Origin: Streptococcus infantarius subsp. infantarius ATCC BAA-102
GTDB lineage: Bacteria; Bacillota; Bacilli; Lactobacillales; Streptococcaceae
Assembly: GCF_000154985.1 (NCBI RefSeq)
Contig: NZ_DS572694.1
Location: 360,587 to 424,586 of the forward strand
Reading direction: 5' to 3'
DNA length: 64,000 nt
The position numbers and the translations under genes were made by a program. Shown one piece after another: positions 29,240 to 38,729 of this stretch. Below the pieces are notes generated by a model. That model saw nothing but the letters and a program-made list of their open reading frames with translations. It ran no database searches and was not told the origin of the DNA. Each line of letters starts with the position of its first letter. Position 1 is the stretch's first letter.

Positions 29240-30460
29240 TTAATTAACTTTTTTCTTTTTACCCCAAACAGATTTTTCAGCAACTGCTGTAAAGAGAACA
29301 TCTGTTGAAGAGTTTAGGGCTGTTTCACATGAGTCTTGAACAACCCCAACAATAAATCCGATACCAACTACTTGCATTGCAAGGTCGTTTGAAATACCAA
29401 ACAAGCTACATGCAACTGGTACTAGAAGAAGTGAGCCTCCAGTAACTCCTGATGCTCCACAAGCAGACACAGCAGATAAAATACTAAGCAATAAAGCTGT
29501 TGGAAAATCGACGTGAATGCCTAGCGTATTAACCGCAGCAAGTGTCAAAACATTAATTGTGATGGCAGCACCACCCATATTGATTGTAGCACCAAGTGGG
29601 ATAGATACCTTGTAAGTATCTTTGTTCAAGCCTAACTCTTCACAAAGTTTCATATTAACGGGAATGTTAGCTGCAGAACTACGTGTGAAGAAGGCTGTCA
29701 ATCCAGAATCTTTCAAGCAACGGAAAACCAATGGATATGGATTTTTGCGCATGAAGAGAAAAGCAATAAATGGATTAATAACTAAAGCTACAAAAAGCAT
29801 TGTTCCCACAAGAGCTAAAATCAAGAAACCATAGTTTGCTAAAATCTTAACCCCGTTATCTGAAATTGTTTTAAAGACAAGGCCTAAAATACCAAATGGT
29901 ACTAAATTAATAATCCAACGAACCACTTGTGACGTAACATCAGCGATAGTTTGTAAAAGCTCTTTCGTTTCTTTATTTGAATTTCTAAAAGCAAGACCAA
30001 AAATAACAGCCCAAGTCAATACACCGATATAGTTAGCTGTTCCCAATGCATTAATTGGGTTATCAACCATTTGTAGTAGAAGACTGTGGAAAACCTGCCC
30101 AACTCCTTCAGGAGATGACAATTTTGGTTGCGTGGCAGTATCCAAGGTCAGAGTGATTGGGAAAAAGTAGTTCACCACAACTGCTACTAGGGCAGCTGCT
30201 AAGGTCCCAACAAGATAAAGTCCAATAATCGTTGACATATTGGTCTTTTGTCCCTTTTCATTTTGTGACAATGCGCTAGCAACCAAAACAAAGACAAGTA
30301 ATGGCGCTACCGCTTTAAGCCCACCAACGAACAAATCACCTAGGATACCAATAGCTGAAACCTTAGGAAGAGTCATTCCTAAAATAAATCCAAGAATAAC
30401 ACCAATGATGATTCGTTTGATGAGACTAGTTCTATTCCAAACATTAATAAATCGTTTCAT
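29240..30460 (-). CDS. sstT: Serine/threonine:sodium symporter SstT
   Basis: A 406-residue glutamate-transporter-fold (DAACS) carrier that takes up serine and threonine with sodium. The family hairpin region is [19 protein letters not shown]; the unwound TM7 motif is [15 protein letters not shown], and the HP2 region follows with [17 protein letters not shown]. Length is normal. It is divergent from brnQ; the shared region carries a CodY-like box, so both amino-acid carriers may answer to CodY. Confidence 0.95.
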   Translation of the reverse strand: MKRFINVWNRTSLIKRIIIGVILGFILGMTLPKVSAIGILGDLFVGGLKAVAPLLVFVLVASALSQNEKGQKTNMSTIIGLYLVGTLAAALVAVVVNYFFPITLTLDTATQPKLSSPEGVGQVFHSLLLQMVDNPINALGTANYIGVLTWAVIFGLAFRNSNKETKELLQTIADVTSQVVRWIINLVPFGILGLVFKTISDNGVKILANYGFLILALVGTMLFVALVINPFIAFLFMRKNPYPLVFRCLKDSGLTAFFTRSSAANIPVNMKLCEELGLNKDTYKVSIPLGATINMGGAAITINVLTLAAVNTLGIHVDFPTALLLSILSAVSACGASGVTGGSLLLVPVACSLFGISNDLAMQVVGIGFIVGVVQDSCETALNSSTDVLFTAVAEKSVWGKKKKVN

Positions 30461-30574
30461 GGTAGCTCCTCAAAAAAATATTAACGGTTTTAATCATAAT
30501 ATAAAACAAGCACTTCGTCAAACGAATTATGGCAGTTTTTATGCCATGACAGCACTTTTATTGCGGATTTTTTC

Positions 30575-30589
30575 AATTTTTTGAAAATT
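30575..30589. promoter_or_regulatory. Putative CodY box between sstT and brnQ
   Basis: The 15 bases AATTTTTTGAAAATT differ from the CodY consensus AATTTTCWGAAAATT at one position. The site lies about 85 bases upstream of the brnQ -35 and about 115 bases before sstT. brnQ control by CodY is well known in Gram-positives; codY is in this window. Confidence 0.65.
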
Positions 30590-30671
30590 TTGTGATTATT
30601 TCTAACATGGCTCCTCCTTGATATAACAACGAATGTCAGCTTTTTAGCAAAAAAATAGCAATTTTCTTCTA

Positions 30672-30700
30672 TTGACGTTAGAATTGGAGTTCGATATAAT
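30672..30700 (+). promoter_or_regulatory. brnQ promoter
   Basis: TTGACG at 30672-30677, a 17-base spacer, and a perfect TATAAT at 30695-30700. The leader is about 70 bases. Confidence 0.8.
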
Positions 30701-30778
30701 AAGCTGCACATTATTTTGCTTAATGAGAGAGTTTAACTAAGCAAAATATCATCTTATTTGTTTATTAGGAGGACATTA

Positions 30779-32152
30779 ATGAAACCTGTCAAAAATATCT
30801 ATATTATCATCGGTTTCATGTTATTTGCTTTATTCTTTGGGGCAGGTAATCTGATTTATCCAGCCTTTTTAGGAATATATTCCGGAAGTAACCTTGTGTT
30901 AGCCATTCTTGGTTTCTGTTTAACTGGTGTGACACTACCACTTTTAGGGGTAGTCGCAGTAGCCTACTCAGGTGCGAGTGATATTGAAGATTTTGCACGT
31001 CCAGTTTCTCGCCACTATGCTTTACTATTTTCAATCGCACTTTATCTATCAATTGGGCCATTCTTTGCCATTCCAAGAACGGGTGCTACTTCATTTTCAA
31101 TCGGTATTGAACCTATTTTTGGTGACAATCTGATTGCTAAAGTAGTCTACGGTTTGGTTTTCTTTGGTATTTCTTACTTCTTAGCGATTAAACCAAATAA
31201 AATCGCAGACCGTATCGGGAAATACCTAACACCTGCACTTTTGATTACCATCACAATTTTAGTCGTAGCTTCATTTGTAAAACCGGCTGGTGATATTGGA
31301 ACAGCTTATAACGCTGCCAGTGATATCAGTAACGCTTTTAAAGATGTTCCATTCGTTGCTGGACTTATCCAGGGTTACGGAACAATGGATGCCCTTGCTT
31401 CACTAGCCTTTGCCATCATTGTTATCGACGCTAGCAAATCACACGGAGCAAAAGGAAAAGCTGAAGTTGCTACACTTACTTTCAAATCAGGACTAATCGC
31501 TACTGTACTACTTGCTCTTATTTATATCTTTGTGGCTCGTATTGGTGCTTCATCACAAAATCTCTTTGATTTTTCTAACGGACACTTTATGTTTAAAGGT
31601 GAAGCAATCGATGGAGGTAACATCTTAGGCCAAGCTGCTCACTTCTATCTTGGAAGCATCGGGCAAATCATTCTTGCTGCAGCTATTTTCCTTGCTTGCT
31701 TAACAACAGCAACTGGTTTGATTACTGCCTGTGCAGAGTACTTCCACAAATTGCAACCAAAAGTTTCTCACGTCACTTGGGCAACTCTTTTCACTTTAAT
31801 TGCCTTATTCTTCTACTTTGGTGGCCTTACTGAATTAATTAAATGGTCACTTCCAGTACTATATTTGCTATATCCATTAACAGTTGTTATTATCTTTTTG
31901 GCTTTGCTATCAAAATTCTTCAAGAAAGATCGCATCGTTTACCAAATTACCATTGGCTTTGCAGCCACTCCTGCTCTTTACGATGCCATCTCAACACTTG
32001 CTAAAATGACTGGACTTTTCAGCCTACCAGAAAGCCTTGTGAATTTCTTCAATGGATTTGTTCCACTCGGACAGTTCTCACTTGAATGGATTAGCTTTGC
32101 TATCATTGGGTTCATTGTTGGATTTATCCTACACAAGACTAAAAAAGCTTAA
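30779..32152 (+). CDS. brnQ: Branched-chain amino acid carrier BrnQ (LIVCS family)
   Basis: A 457-residue sodium-coupled carrier for leucine, isoleucine and valine with about 12 membrane segments. The opening FALFFGAGNLIYPAFLG and the PFFAIPRTGATSF motif are diagnostic of the family. I start at ATG 30779, eight bases after a perfect AGGAGG; the longer frame starting 21 bases earlier has no ribosome site. It has a strong promoter, a CodY-like box upstream and a strong bidirectional terminator. Confidence 0.96.
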   Translation: MKPVKNIYIIIGFMLFALFFGAGNLIYPAFLGIYSGSNLVLAILGFCLTGVTLPLLGVVAVAYSGASDIEDFARPVSRHYALLFSIALYLSIGPFFAIPRTGATSFSIGIEPIFGDNLIAKVVYGLVFFGISYFLAIKPNKIADRIGKYLTPALLITITILVVASFVKPAGDIGTAYNAASDISNAFKDVPFVAGLIQGYGTMDALASLAFAIIVIDASKSHGAKGKAEVATLTFKSGLIATVLLALIYIFVARIGASSQNLFDFSNGHFMFKGEAIDGGNILGQAAHFYLGSIGQIILAAAIFLACLTTATGLITACAEYFHKLQPKVSHVTWATLFTLIALFFYFGGLTELIKWSLPVLYLLYPLTVVIIFLALLSKFFKKDRIVYQITIGFAATPALYDAISTLAKMTGLFSLPESLVNFFNGFVPLGQFSLEWISFAIIGFIVGFILHKTKKA

Positions 32153-32159
32153 TAAGACC

Positions 32160-32192
32160 AAAAAGGAAGTTTCAATTGAAACTTCCTTTTTT
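32160..32192. terminator. Bidirectional terminator between brnQ and metI
   Basis: A perfect dyad of 15 bp per arm (32161-32175 with 32176-32190; the centre becomes the loop), T-run on plus and A-run on the other side. Confidence 0.9.
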
Positions 32193-32204
32193 CTATTTCC
32201 AATA

Positions 32205-32896
32205 TTATTTATGACTTAGTTTCTTGGTTAAGAAATCACCGACAAATTGGATGATAAAGACGAGAACCAAGATACATAGTGTCGCGATAATTGTGACATC
32301 CGTTGCTGAACGGTTGTATCCGTAGTAAATAGCAATATAACCAAGACCACCAGCACCGATGGCACCAGCCATTGCTGTTTCACCGATGAGTGAGATAAGA
32401 GTCACAGTTGACACACGAATCAATTCTGGCAAACCTTCGCTAAGGTAAATCTTGATAATATCCCAAAGTGTCGCACCTGAAGCTTGTGCCGCTTCGATAA
32501 CTCCCTTGTCCATTTCAGAAAAGACTACTTGGACTTGACGAGCATAGAAGGCAAATGTTGCCGCAGACAGTGGAATCAAAGCCGCTGTTTTACCAAGGTT
32601 AGTTCCAACAAGAGCATAAGTGAAACCTTTTAAAATCGCAAGCAAGATGATAAATGGAATGGCACGAACAATTGACGTGAAAATATCCAAAACTTAAAAC
32701 CAAAACGATTGTTCAAAACGCCATTTGGTCCTGTTAGAACCAAAAACAAGCCCATAACAAGTCCTAAAAGACCACCAATGACAAAAGACCAACCTGTCAT
32801 GTAAATAGTCGCTGAAAAGGCATCTGACCAAGAATTTGTCCCTTCCCAGCCAATGCGGTAAACATCAGGCATATTTGTAGAAATCCATTCAATCAT
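32205..32896 (-). pseudogene. metI: Methionine ABC transporter permease MetI, frameshifted
   Basis: Permease of the D/L-methionine importer MetNIQ. The first about 73 residues (from ATG 32896) and the last about 160 (containing the EAA coupling loop EAAQASGATLWDIIKIYL) are in different frames. The join is near 32693-32696. There the minus strand reads TTTAAGTTTTGG, whereas one more A (TTT AAA GTT TTG GAT) would restore FKVLD and a continuous normal-length permease. The lesion is a one-base loss in a short A run. If real, it should disable the transporter although metN and metQ are intact. The start directly follows the metN stop. Confidence 0.85.
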
Positions 32897-33961
32897 TTAG
32901 GCACCTCGTTTCAATACTGTTAATTCAATTCCCGCAGCAAGAATAGCTTCTTGTGCACCTGCAAGAGCATCAGCATCACCAGACAAGACAACAATCATCT
33001 CACCAACTGGTGTATCATCAAGAATTTCAATATTTCCGTAAAGAATATTGGCAGTTACTTCAAATTCTTTGTAGATTTGGTTAAGAATTGGTTCATCAGT
33101 AGATGTTCCAGCATATTTCAATTGAACAAGTAAATCATCTTTTGGAAGATTTTGTACAATAGCTTGTTTCTCAATTTTAACCAAGGCATCCTCAATACCA
33201 GTTGCTGTTTTGATGAACTCTTGCGTCAATGGTTCTTTAGGATTTGAGAAGATATCAAGAACTGATCCTTCTTCAATCAAGTGACCATTTTGCATAACGG
33301 CCACACGGTGACAGATATCTTTGACGATTTGCATTTCGTGAGTAATCATAACTACTGTCAAACCAAGTTTTTGGTTCAATTCTTGCAAAAGTGCCAAAAT
33401 TTGTTTTGTTGTTTTTGGGTCAAGTGCAGATGTTGATTCATCAGAAATCAAAATTTCTGGGTCATTCGCTAACGCACGCGCAATTGCCACACGTTGTTTT
33501 TGACCACCTGATAATTGTGACGGATAATTTTCAGCACGATCTGACAAGCCTACTAATTCAAGCAAATCAGTGACTTTTTTGTCTTTTTCTTCTTTTGATA
33601 ATTTTGAATGGCGAAGCGCAAAAGCCACATTTTGGCGCGCTGTTTTTTGCACCATTAAATTAAAATGTTGGAAAATCATCCCAATTTTTTGACGTTTTTG
33701 ACGAAGGGCAGCTCCTTTTAGTTGAACTTTACCATCGGCAAAAGTAACATCATCACCAATTGTGATTTTCCCTGCTGTTGGGGCTTGCAAAAGATTAATC
33801 GTACGTACTAATGTTGATTTTCCTGCCCCAGAATAACCAACAATCCCATAAATATCACCTTTGTTAATAGCAATCGAAACATCTTTTACTGCTTCTACAG
33901 TACGTCTTTTCTGATGAAAAGTAATGTCGATATGCTCCAAATTAATAATCGGTTTTGTCAT
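32897..33961 (-). CDS. metN: Methionine ABC transporter ATP-binding protein MetN
   Basis: A 354-residue ATPase. Walker A is [12 protein letters not shown], signature [13 protein letters not shown], Walker [13 protein letters not shown] and the switch His is in MITHEMQIV. The last about 95 residues form the NIL domain that binds methionine and shuts the importer off when the amino acid is plentiful. It lies between metQ and metI; its stop codon is directly followed by the metI ATG. Confidence 0.96.
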   Translation of the reverse strand: MTKPIINLEHIDITFHQKRRTVEAVKDVSIAINKGDIYGIVGYSGAGKSTLVRTINLLQAPTAGKITIGDDVTFADGKVQLKGAALRQKRQKIGMIFQHFNLMVQKTARQNVAFALRHSKLSKEEKDKKVTDLLELVGLSDRAENYPSQLSGGQKQRVAIARALANDPEILISDESTSALDPKTTKQILALLQELNQKLGLTVVMITHEMQIVKDICHRVAVMQNGHLIEEGSVLDIFSNPKEPLTQEFIKTATGIEDALVKIEKQAIVQNLPKDDLLVQLKYAGTSTDEPILNQIYKEFEVTANILYGNIEILDDTPVGEMIVVLSGDADALAGAQEAILAAGIELTVLKRGA

Positions 33962-34131
33962 AACTCTTACTCAACTCCTCAAGATTTACTCACTTATTGT
34001 TTTATCAATTCTATCATTTTAAAACAATTTTCAAAACTTTCCAACATCATATTCTACCATATTCTGTTGTTTTTAAAAATAGAGAATGGCGTGTTTCACA
34101 CACGCCAGTTCTAAATCTTCAATAAAATCCT

Positions 34132-35013
34132 TCAGTCTTTAGAAGAAACTTTTGCACCCTTCCATGCTGGGATATCAACGTTATTTGAAGCATCTTGGAT
34201 GACTTTACCAACTTCGTCAGTTTGGTAAACTGAAATCAAAGTCTTGATAGCTTTAGCTTTGTCAGATTTCTTCCAATCTTTTTGAGCTGCAATAACGTTG
34301 ACCCATTGATCTGAGTTTTTGTCAACTGCTTCTTTGTAAAGTGTTGTTTTGTAATCAACTTTTGCTGCTTGAGCATATGAGTTATTAACAATAGCTGCAT
34401 CAACTGATGACAATGTTGAAGCCGTTTGCGCAGCATCAACTTCTTTGATATCTAAATCTTTTGGATTTGATGAAATGTTTTTGATAGTTGCCAATTCTTT
34501 GCCATCAACATCCAATTTAATCAAACCAGCTGATTGAAGAAGGTAAAGGGCACGGCTTTCGTTTGAAGCATCATTTGGAACTGAGATAGTTGCTTTGTTA
34601 GGAATGTCTTTGATATCAGTGTATTTAGCTTTGCCATTTTCTGTACCTGAGAAGATACGGATTGGGCTAAGAAGTGTGTCAGCGACTTCTACCAAAGTTC
34701 CTTTGTTTTCAGAGTTCCAGTTGTTCAAAAAATATTTGTGTTGGAAGGCATTGACATCAACTTCACCATTTTGAAGAGCTTCATTTGGTTGGTTGTAATC
34801 AGTGAACTCAACCAATTCGATTTCCACGCCTTTGTCTTTAGCCAATTCTTTGACTTTATCCCAAAGTGGTTCAGTTGCATCATCCAAAGTCATGATACCA
34901 ACTTTAAGTTTTGAATCATCTGAAGCAGATTTTGAAGAACCACCACAAGCGGCCAACAATACAGTTGATGCAAGAGCTACACTAGCTAATCCAAGTAATT
35001 TTTTTAATTTCAT
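34132..35013 (-). CDS. metQ: Methionine-binding lipoprotein MetQ
   Basis: A 293-residue NlpA-family lipoprotein that captures methionine outside the membrane for MetNI. The signal peptide ends in a lipobox LLAACGG (Cys at about 23). The mature part has the family landmarks GIMTLDDATEPLWDKV and NAFQHKYFLNNWNSE. It starts the metQNI unit. Upstream, at 35098-35114, sits a site like the streptococcal methionine-regulator box. Confidence 0.94.
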   Translation of the reverse strand: MKLKKLLGLASVALASTVLLAACGGSSKSASDDSKLKVGIMTLDDATEPLWDKVKELAKDKGVEIELVEFTDYNQPNEALQNGEVDVNAFQHKYFLNNWNSENKGTLVEVADTLLSPIRIFSGTENGKAKYTDIKDIPNKATISVPNDASNESRALYLLQSAGLIKLDVDGKELATIKNISSNPKDLDIKEVDAAQTASTLSSVDAAIVNNSYAQAAKVDYKTTLYKEAVDKNSDQWVNVIAAQKDWKKSDKAKAIKTLISVYQTDEVGKVIQDASNNVDIPAWKGAKVSSKD

Positions 35014-35097
35014 ATCTATTTCCTCTCTCCTTTAACTCGTGATATCATTCTAACCTAATTAGTTATAGGTTTCAAATTGTTAAAATCAAGGTTTAGT

Positions 35098-35114
35098 TAT
35101 AATTTTAAACTATA
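35098..35114. promoter_or_regulatory. MET-box (MtaR/MetR-type operator) upstream of metQ
   Basis: The 17-mer TATAATTTTAAACTATA matches the streptococcal methionine-regulator consensus TATAGTTTnAAACTATA (recalled from comparative genomics) except at one position. On minus it lies just upstream of a likely metQ promoter: TTGATT, 16 bases, TATAAC. That is a typical activator position. A degenerate half copy follows at about 35062-35078. Confidence 0.65.
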
Positions 35115-35120
35115 ACTAAA

Positions 35121-35960
35121 TTATTTTTCCGATGGAACTTTTAAGTCTTTAGCAGTTGGTGTATAATCTCCGCCAAGATATTTTTGTGCTAATTCTGACA
35201 AAGTGCCATCTTTTTGCAAGGTTTTCAAGCGCTTGTTAACGAATGTTTGCAAGTCTTTTTGATCTTGTCCCAAAATGAAATAAATAAATGGTTGTTCATC
35301 AGATTTCAATTCGATGGTTTTCAAATTATCTAATTTTTGATTTTTAATGATAGTATTTACCGTTGGGGCATCAAAAATCTTGAAATCAAATTTACCGTCA
35401 TTCAAGTTTGTCAAAACTTGAGTGATATTTTCATTAGTGTAGTTAAGTTCAACAGGCTTGCTATCATTTTCTGTATTGAATTTTTCAAGCTGCGCTGCTG
35501 TTGTTGTCCCTTGAACAACTTGCGTTGAATGTCCTGCTATATCGTCGTAAGACGTGATATCAGAGTCTTTTGGCACCACTAGAACCGATGGGGTTGAACC
35601 AATAGGATAAGAATATAGGTATTTAGCTGAACGTTCTTTGGTATAACTGATATTATTGCCGCCAAGCTGATATTTCCCAGAATCAAGTCCTGTGAAAATA
35701 GATGACCATTCTGTTTTCTTAAAATTCACTTTATATTGATCAGAATCTTTGAAAACAGCTTTTGCCACCTCGATATCATAACCAGTCAATTTCCCAGATT
35801 CTTCGTATGAAAATGGAGCCGTTGTCCCTACTGTCGCAAAGGTCACTGCTTCTTTACCAGAAGAGGCCTTTGAAGAGGGATCCGATGAACAAGCTGCTAA
35901 AAAAGCAGCTGATGCTAGTGCTAGTCCTGTTATTCCTATCATTTTTTTAACTAATGTCAT
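35121..35960 (-). CDS. Amino-acid (probably cystine) ABC transporter binding lipoprotein
   Basis: A 279-residue family-3 solute-binding lipoprotein. The lipobox is FLAACSS (Cys at about 24). The binding fold shows the SBP family signature TGYDIEVAKAVFKDS, the NNISYTKERSAKYLYS block typical of cystine-binding members, and the VQGTTTAAQLEKF hinge. No permease or ATPase is adjacent, so it must use one encoded elsewhere. Cystine as ligand is inferred from sequence and the cysteine-regulator-type box upstream at 36036-36062. It is paralogous to the broken gene at 37210-38014. Confidence 0.85.
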   Translation of the reverse strand: MTLVKKMIGITGLALASAAFLAACSSDPSSKASSGKEAVTFATVGTTAPFSYEESGKLTGYDIEVAKAVFKDSDQYKVNFKKTEWSSIFTGLDSGKYQLGGNNISYTKERSAKYLYSYPIGSTPSVLVVPKDSDITSYDDIAGHSTQVVQGTTTAAQLEKFNTENDSKPVELNYTNENITQVLTNLNDGKFDFKIFDAPTVNTIIKNQKLDNLKTIELKSDEQPFIYFILGQDQKDLQTFVNKRLKTLQKDGTLSELAQKYLGGDYTPTAKDLKVPSEK

Positions 35961-36035
35961 ATCGTTTCCTACCTTCTTTTTTAGAGTTGTTTACATCTTA
36001 ACATCAGATAAGCTTCTTAACAAATACTTAAATTC

Positions 36036-36062
36036 TATCACCGCGATAAAGAAATCTTATCA
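36036..36062. promoter_or_regulatory. CYS-box (CmbR/CysR-type operator)
   Basis: On minus the order is TGATA, 9 bases, TATCG, 3 bases, TGATA. The streptococcal cysteine-regulator consensus, as I recall it, is TGATA-N9-TATCA-N2-4-TGATA; only one base differs. It lies 76-102 bases before the cystine-type binding protein start and abuts the stop of the M20 gene. Confidence 0.65.
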
Positions 36063-36064
36063 CC

Positions 36065-37213
36065 CTAGGCCTTTTGTGTCTTTGCAAAATAATCTAAGAA
36101 ATAAAGAGCATTTTCCACAAAATACTGAACAGCCGTTGGAAGAGCCTCATCTTTTACCGTAAATGTATCATGATGAAGGTCTGCCGCATCAGCATCACCA
36201 TTACTTCCAATCAAGGCAAAAACACCTGGAATTTTCTCTTGATAAGCTGCAAAATCTTCCCCTATGGTGAGTGGTTCCACTTCTACGACTTTTGCAAATT
36301 GTTTTGAATGCTCAAAAATAAGAGGTGTCAAAATTTCGTCGTTAAAGGTCACCGTTGGGGTTCTCCCCCACTCAATCTCGACTGACGCATTAAATTGATC
36401 AGCTGTATTTTCCACAACCCTAGTGAAAGCATCACGCAAGTGCTGGCGAGTTTCTGGTGAAAATGAGCGCATTGTTCCTTCAAAATAGCCTGATTCAGGC
36501 ATAACATTCCAAGTACTTCCCACATCAATATGTGTTACCGACAAAACAGCTGACTCAAAAGGAGAGACTGTACGGCTGATAATAGCTTGCGCATTATTAA
36601 CAATTGTTGTGATAGCAAGAACCGTATCTGTACCAAAATCAGGGCGAGCCGCATGCCCACTCACCCCACTAACGGTCACTTTGAACTTATCGACGGCTGC
36701 CATGATAGCTTTTGAGCGCAGCCCGATTTCTCCAGGTTTCAAATGAGGATAATTATGATAACCAATAATAGCTGAAACATCCTTAAGACCGCCATTTTCA
36801 ATCACTTGATAGGCACCAACTGACACTTCTTCAGCTGGCTGAAAAATCAAGCGCACAGTTCCTTTTAGCTGCTCTTCTTTTGCTTTTAAAATCTCAGCAG
36901 CGCCTAAAAGACTAGTCTGGTGAAAATCATGCCCACAAGCGTGCATAGCGCTGTTCTGGCTGGCATAATCAAAGGTATTCTTCTCTTTGATAGGAAGAGC
37001 ATCAATATCTGCACGCAAAGCAATAACGGGCTTACCATGCCCAATTTCGGCAATAAAACCCGTTGGTAAATCTGTTTCAAGGATACGAATGCCCAACTTT
37101 GAAATATACTCCTTCAAAAAAGCAGTCGTCTCAAATTCATTCTCCGAAATTTCTGGATGTGCATGAATTCTACGACGAACCGCAGCTAATTTAGTATAAA
37201 AATCTGATGTCAT
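36065..37213 (-). CDS. M20 family amidohydrolase/peptidase
   Basis: A 382-residue two-zinc hydrolase of the M20D/amidohydrolase class (N-acyl-amino-acid or peptide amidase). The metal-site blocks are HAHPEISENEFET, ALRADIDALPIKE, AMHACGHDFHQTSLLG, FQPAEEVSVGA and GEDFAAYQEKIPG; the lid domain (SGHAARPDFGTD) is present. The substrate is not resolved. Context suggests scavenging of sulfur amino-acid conjugates. Its start overlaps the preceding broken binding-protein gene by four bases (ATGA type), so the two are translationally coupled. Confidence 0.9.
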   Translation of the reverse strand: MTSDFYTKLAAVRRRIHAHPEISENEFETTAFLKEYISKLGIRILETDLPTGFIAEIGHGKPVIALRADIDALPIKEKNTFDYASQNSAMHACGHDFHQTSLLGAAEILKAKEEQLKGTVRLIFQPAEEVSVGAYQVIENGGLKDVSAIIGYHNYPHLKPGEIGLRSKAIMAAVDKFKVTVSGVSGHAARPDFGTDTVLAITTIVNNAQAIISRTVSPFESAVLSVTHIDVGSTWNVMPESGYFEGTMRSFSPETRQHLRDAFTRVVENTADQFNASVEIEWGRTPTVTFNDEILTPLIFEHSKQFAKVVEVEPLTIGEDFAAYQEKIPGVFALIGSNGDADAADLHHDTFTVKDEALPTAVQYFVENALYFLDYFAKTQKA

Positions 37214-38014
37214 TTTGACTCCTCTATCGCTTGCTTATCTGGTAAGTAACTACCACCCAAATATTTATTACTCAACTTCTCTAAAGTGCCATTATCATAA
37301 AGCTTTTTAACCGCCTTATTAAATTCTCCTTGTAATTTACCACTGTCACTTGAAAAAATAATATAATTATTCGGGTTATCATCCGTTTGTAAATCAATCA
37401 CTTTTAAATCCAAAGCTTTTTGTTTAATAATCGTGTTAACGGATATCTTATCAAAAATTAAATAATCAAACTCTCCACTATCCAAGTCTAATAAGCGTTT
37501 TGCAACGTCCTCACCTGAATAATCAATCGTTGATGGCGAATCACTGTGTTTCTTATTCCAATCATCAACAAATTTTGCAGTTGATGTCCCAGTGTCATCT
37601 TGTGTCTTTTTACCACCAATATCATCTAAAGATTTAATCTTAGAGTCTTTTTTAGTAACTAAAACCAAAGGATTTTTAGCAATTGGAACAGAGTACAAAT
37701 ACTTACTAGCACGTTCTTTGGTATAAGAAATATTATTAGCAGCTACTTGGTAAATTTCACTATCGAGCCCGACAAAAATGGAATCCCAAGCAGTCTTTTT
37801 AAAACTAATATCATAGCCATCAATATACCTACTAGCTGATTTAATCACTTGAATATCATAGCCAGTCAGTTGACCTTTAGTATTTTGATAAGAAAAAGGT
37901 TTGATATCCCCTGCTGTGGCAACGACAGCTTTCTGATCAGCTGCCTCAACATGAACTGTCAGTCCTGCACTTAATAAAATAGTTAATCCTAATAAACTTT
38001 TTTTCTATTTTCAT
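37210..38014 (-). pseudogene. Amino-acid (cystine-type) ABC binding protein, frameshifted in the signal peptide
   Basis: Family-3 binding protein related to the gene at 35121-35960 (shared NNISYTKERASKYLYS block). The ATG at 38014 has a GAGG site, but the frame leaves the protein after five codons because of a seven-A run (T at 37998-38004). Six A would give MKIEKSLLGLTILLSAGLTV, a clean signal peptide without lipobox cysteine, continuing into the intact domain. It sits between the gamma-glutamyl hydrolase gene (20 bases) and the M20 gene (overlap). Either a true null or a homopolymer error. Confidence 0.8.
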
Positions 38015-38033
38015 ACCTCAAACTCTACTAAAA

Positions 38034-38720
38034 CTACAGTTGCTGTACTAAATATTCAAAAATCTTCCGACCTTCTGCTTTTTCTAACAGTAATTCTGGA
38101 TGCCATTGGAAGCCTAAAATGGGGGCTCCATCCTTACTTTCATAAGCTTCAATTGTGCCGTCACGTGGGTCACGTGCTGTCGCCACCAAGCTCGGCGCCA
38201 ACTCTTTCACACTTTGTTGGTGGAATGAATTGACCCAAGAACCATTAGCAACTAGCTCACTAACGCGGCTGTTAGGCAAAATTTCTACTTCTTGTGATGT
38301 CCCTGAAAACTCTTTTTGCCAGTGGTTTTCAACCTTTTGGTTCAAGGTTCCACCCAAAGCAACGTTAAGCAGCTGCATACCACGGCAAACTGCAAAAATT
38401 GGTTTCTTTTGCTTCAAAGCTTCTTTAATCAAAGCCAGCTCAAATTTATCACGTTCCAAGCTATAATTATCACTGTCAATTAATTTTCTTTCACCATAAA
38501 ATTCAGGCGTTACGTTTTGACCGCCTGATAGGATTAGTTTATCAATCATGTCGATGTAATCTTTAGCCAAGTCTGGACTAGCAACAGGAATAACAATCGG
38601 AAGTCCCCCAGCTTCCTTGACCCCGTCAGATAAACTTCTTGATACCACATCATATGGCAAACCAGAGCGTGCTGGAAGTTCTTTGATATTTCCTGAAATG
38701 CCAACAACAACTTTCTCCAT
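38034..38720 (-). CDS. Gamma-glutamyl-gamma-aminobutyrate hydrolase family (class I amidotransferase-like)
   Basis: A 228-residue peptidase C26/PuuD-type enzyme that cleaves gamma-glutamyl amide bonds. The nucleophile elbow is FAVCRGMQLLNVALGG (Cys at about 113). The catalytic His-Glu is in FQWHPELL near the C-terminus, and an oxyanion-type LSGGQNV lies in the middle. It heads a three-gene unit with a binding protein and an M20 hydrolase. A role in freeing cysteine or other amino acids from gamma-glutamyl peptides such as glutathione is inference. Upstream lies a 24-bp tandem repeat. Confidence 0.88.
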   Translation of the reverse strand: MEKVVVGISGNIKELPARSGLPYDVVSRSLSDGVKEAGGLPIVIPVASPDLAKDYIDMIDKLILSGGQNVTPEFYGERKLIDSDNYSLERDKFELALIKEALKQKKPIFAVCRGMQLLNVALGGTLNQKVENHWQKEFSGTSQEVEILPNSRVSELVANGSWVNSFHQQSVKELAPSLVATARDPRDGTIEAYESKDGAPILGFQWHPELLLEKAEGRKIFEYLVQQL

Positions 38721-38729
38721 ACAAGTACC

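Noticed and set aside
35014-35120. SAM riboswitch or T-box upstream of metQ
   Set aside because: The leader is short and lacks their conserved elements; a MET-box-like operator explains control better.
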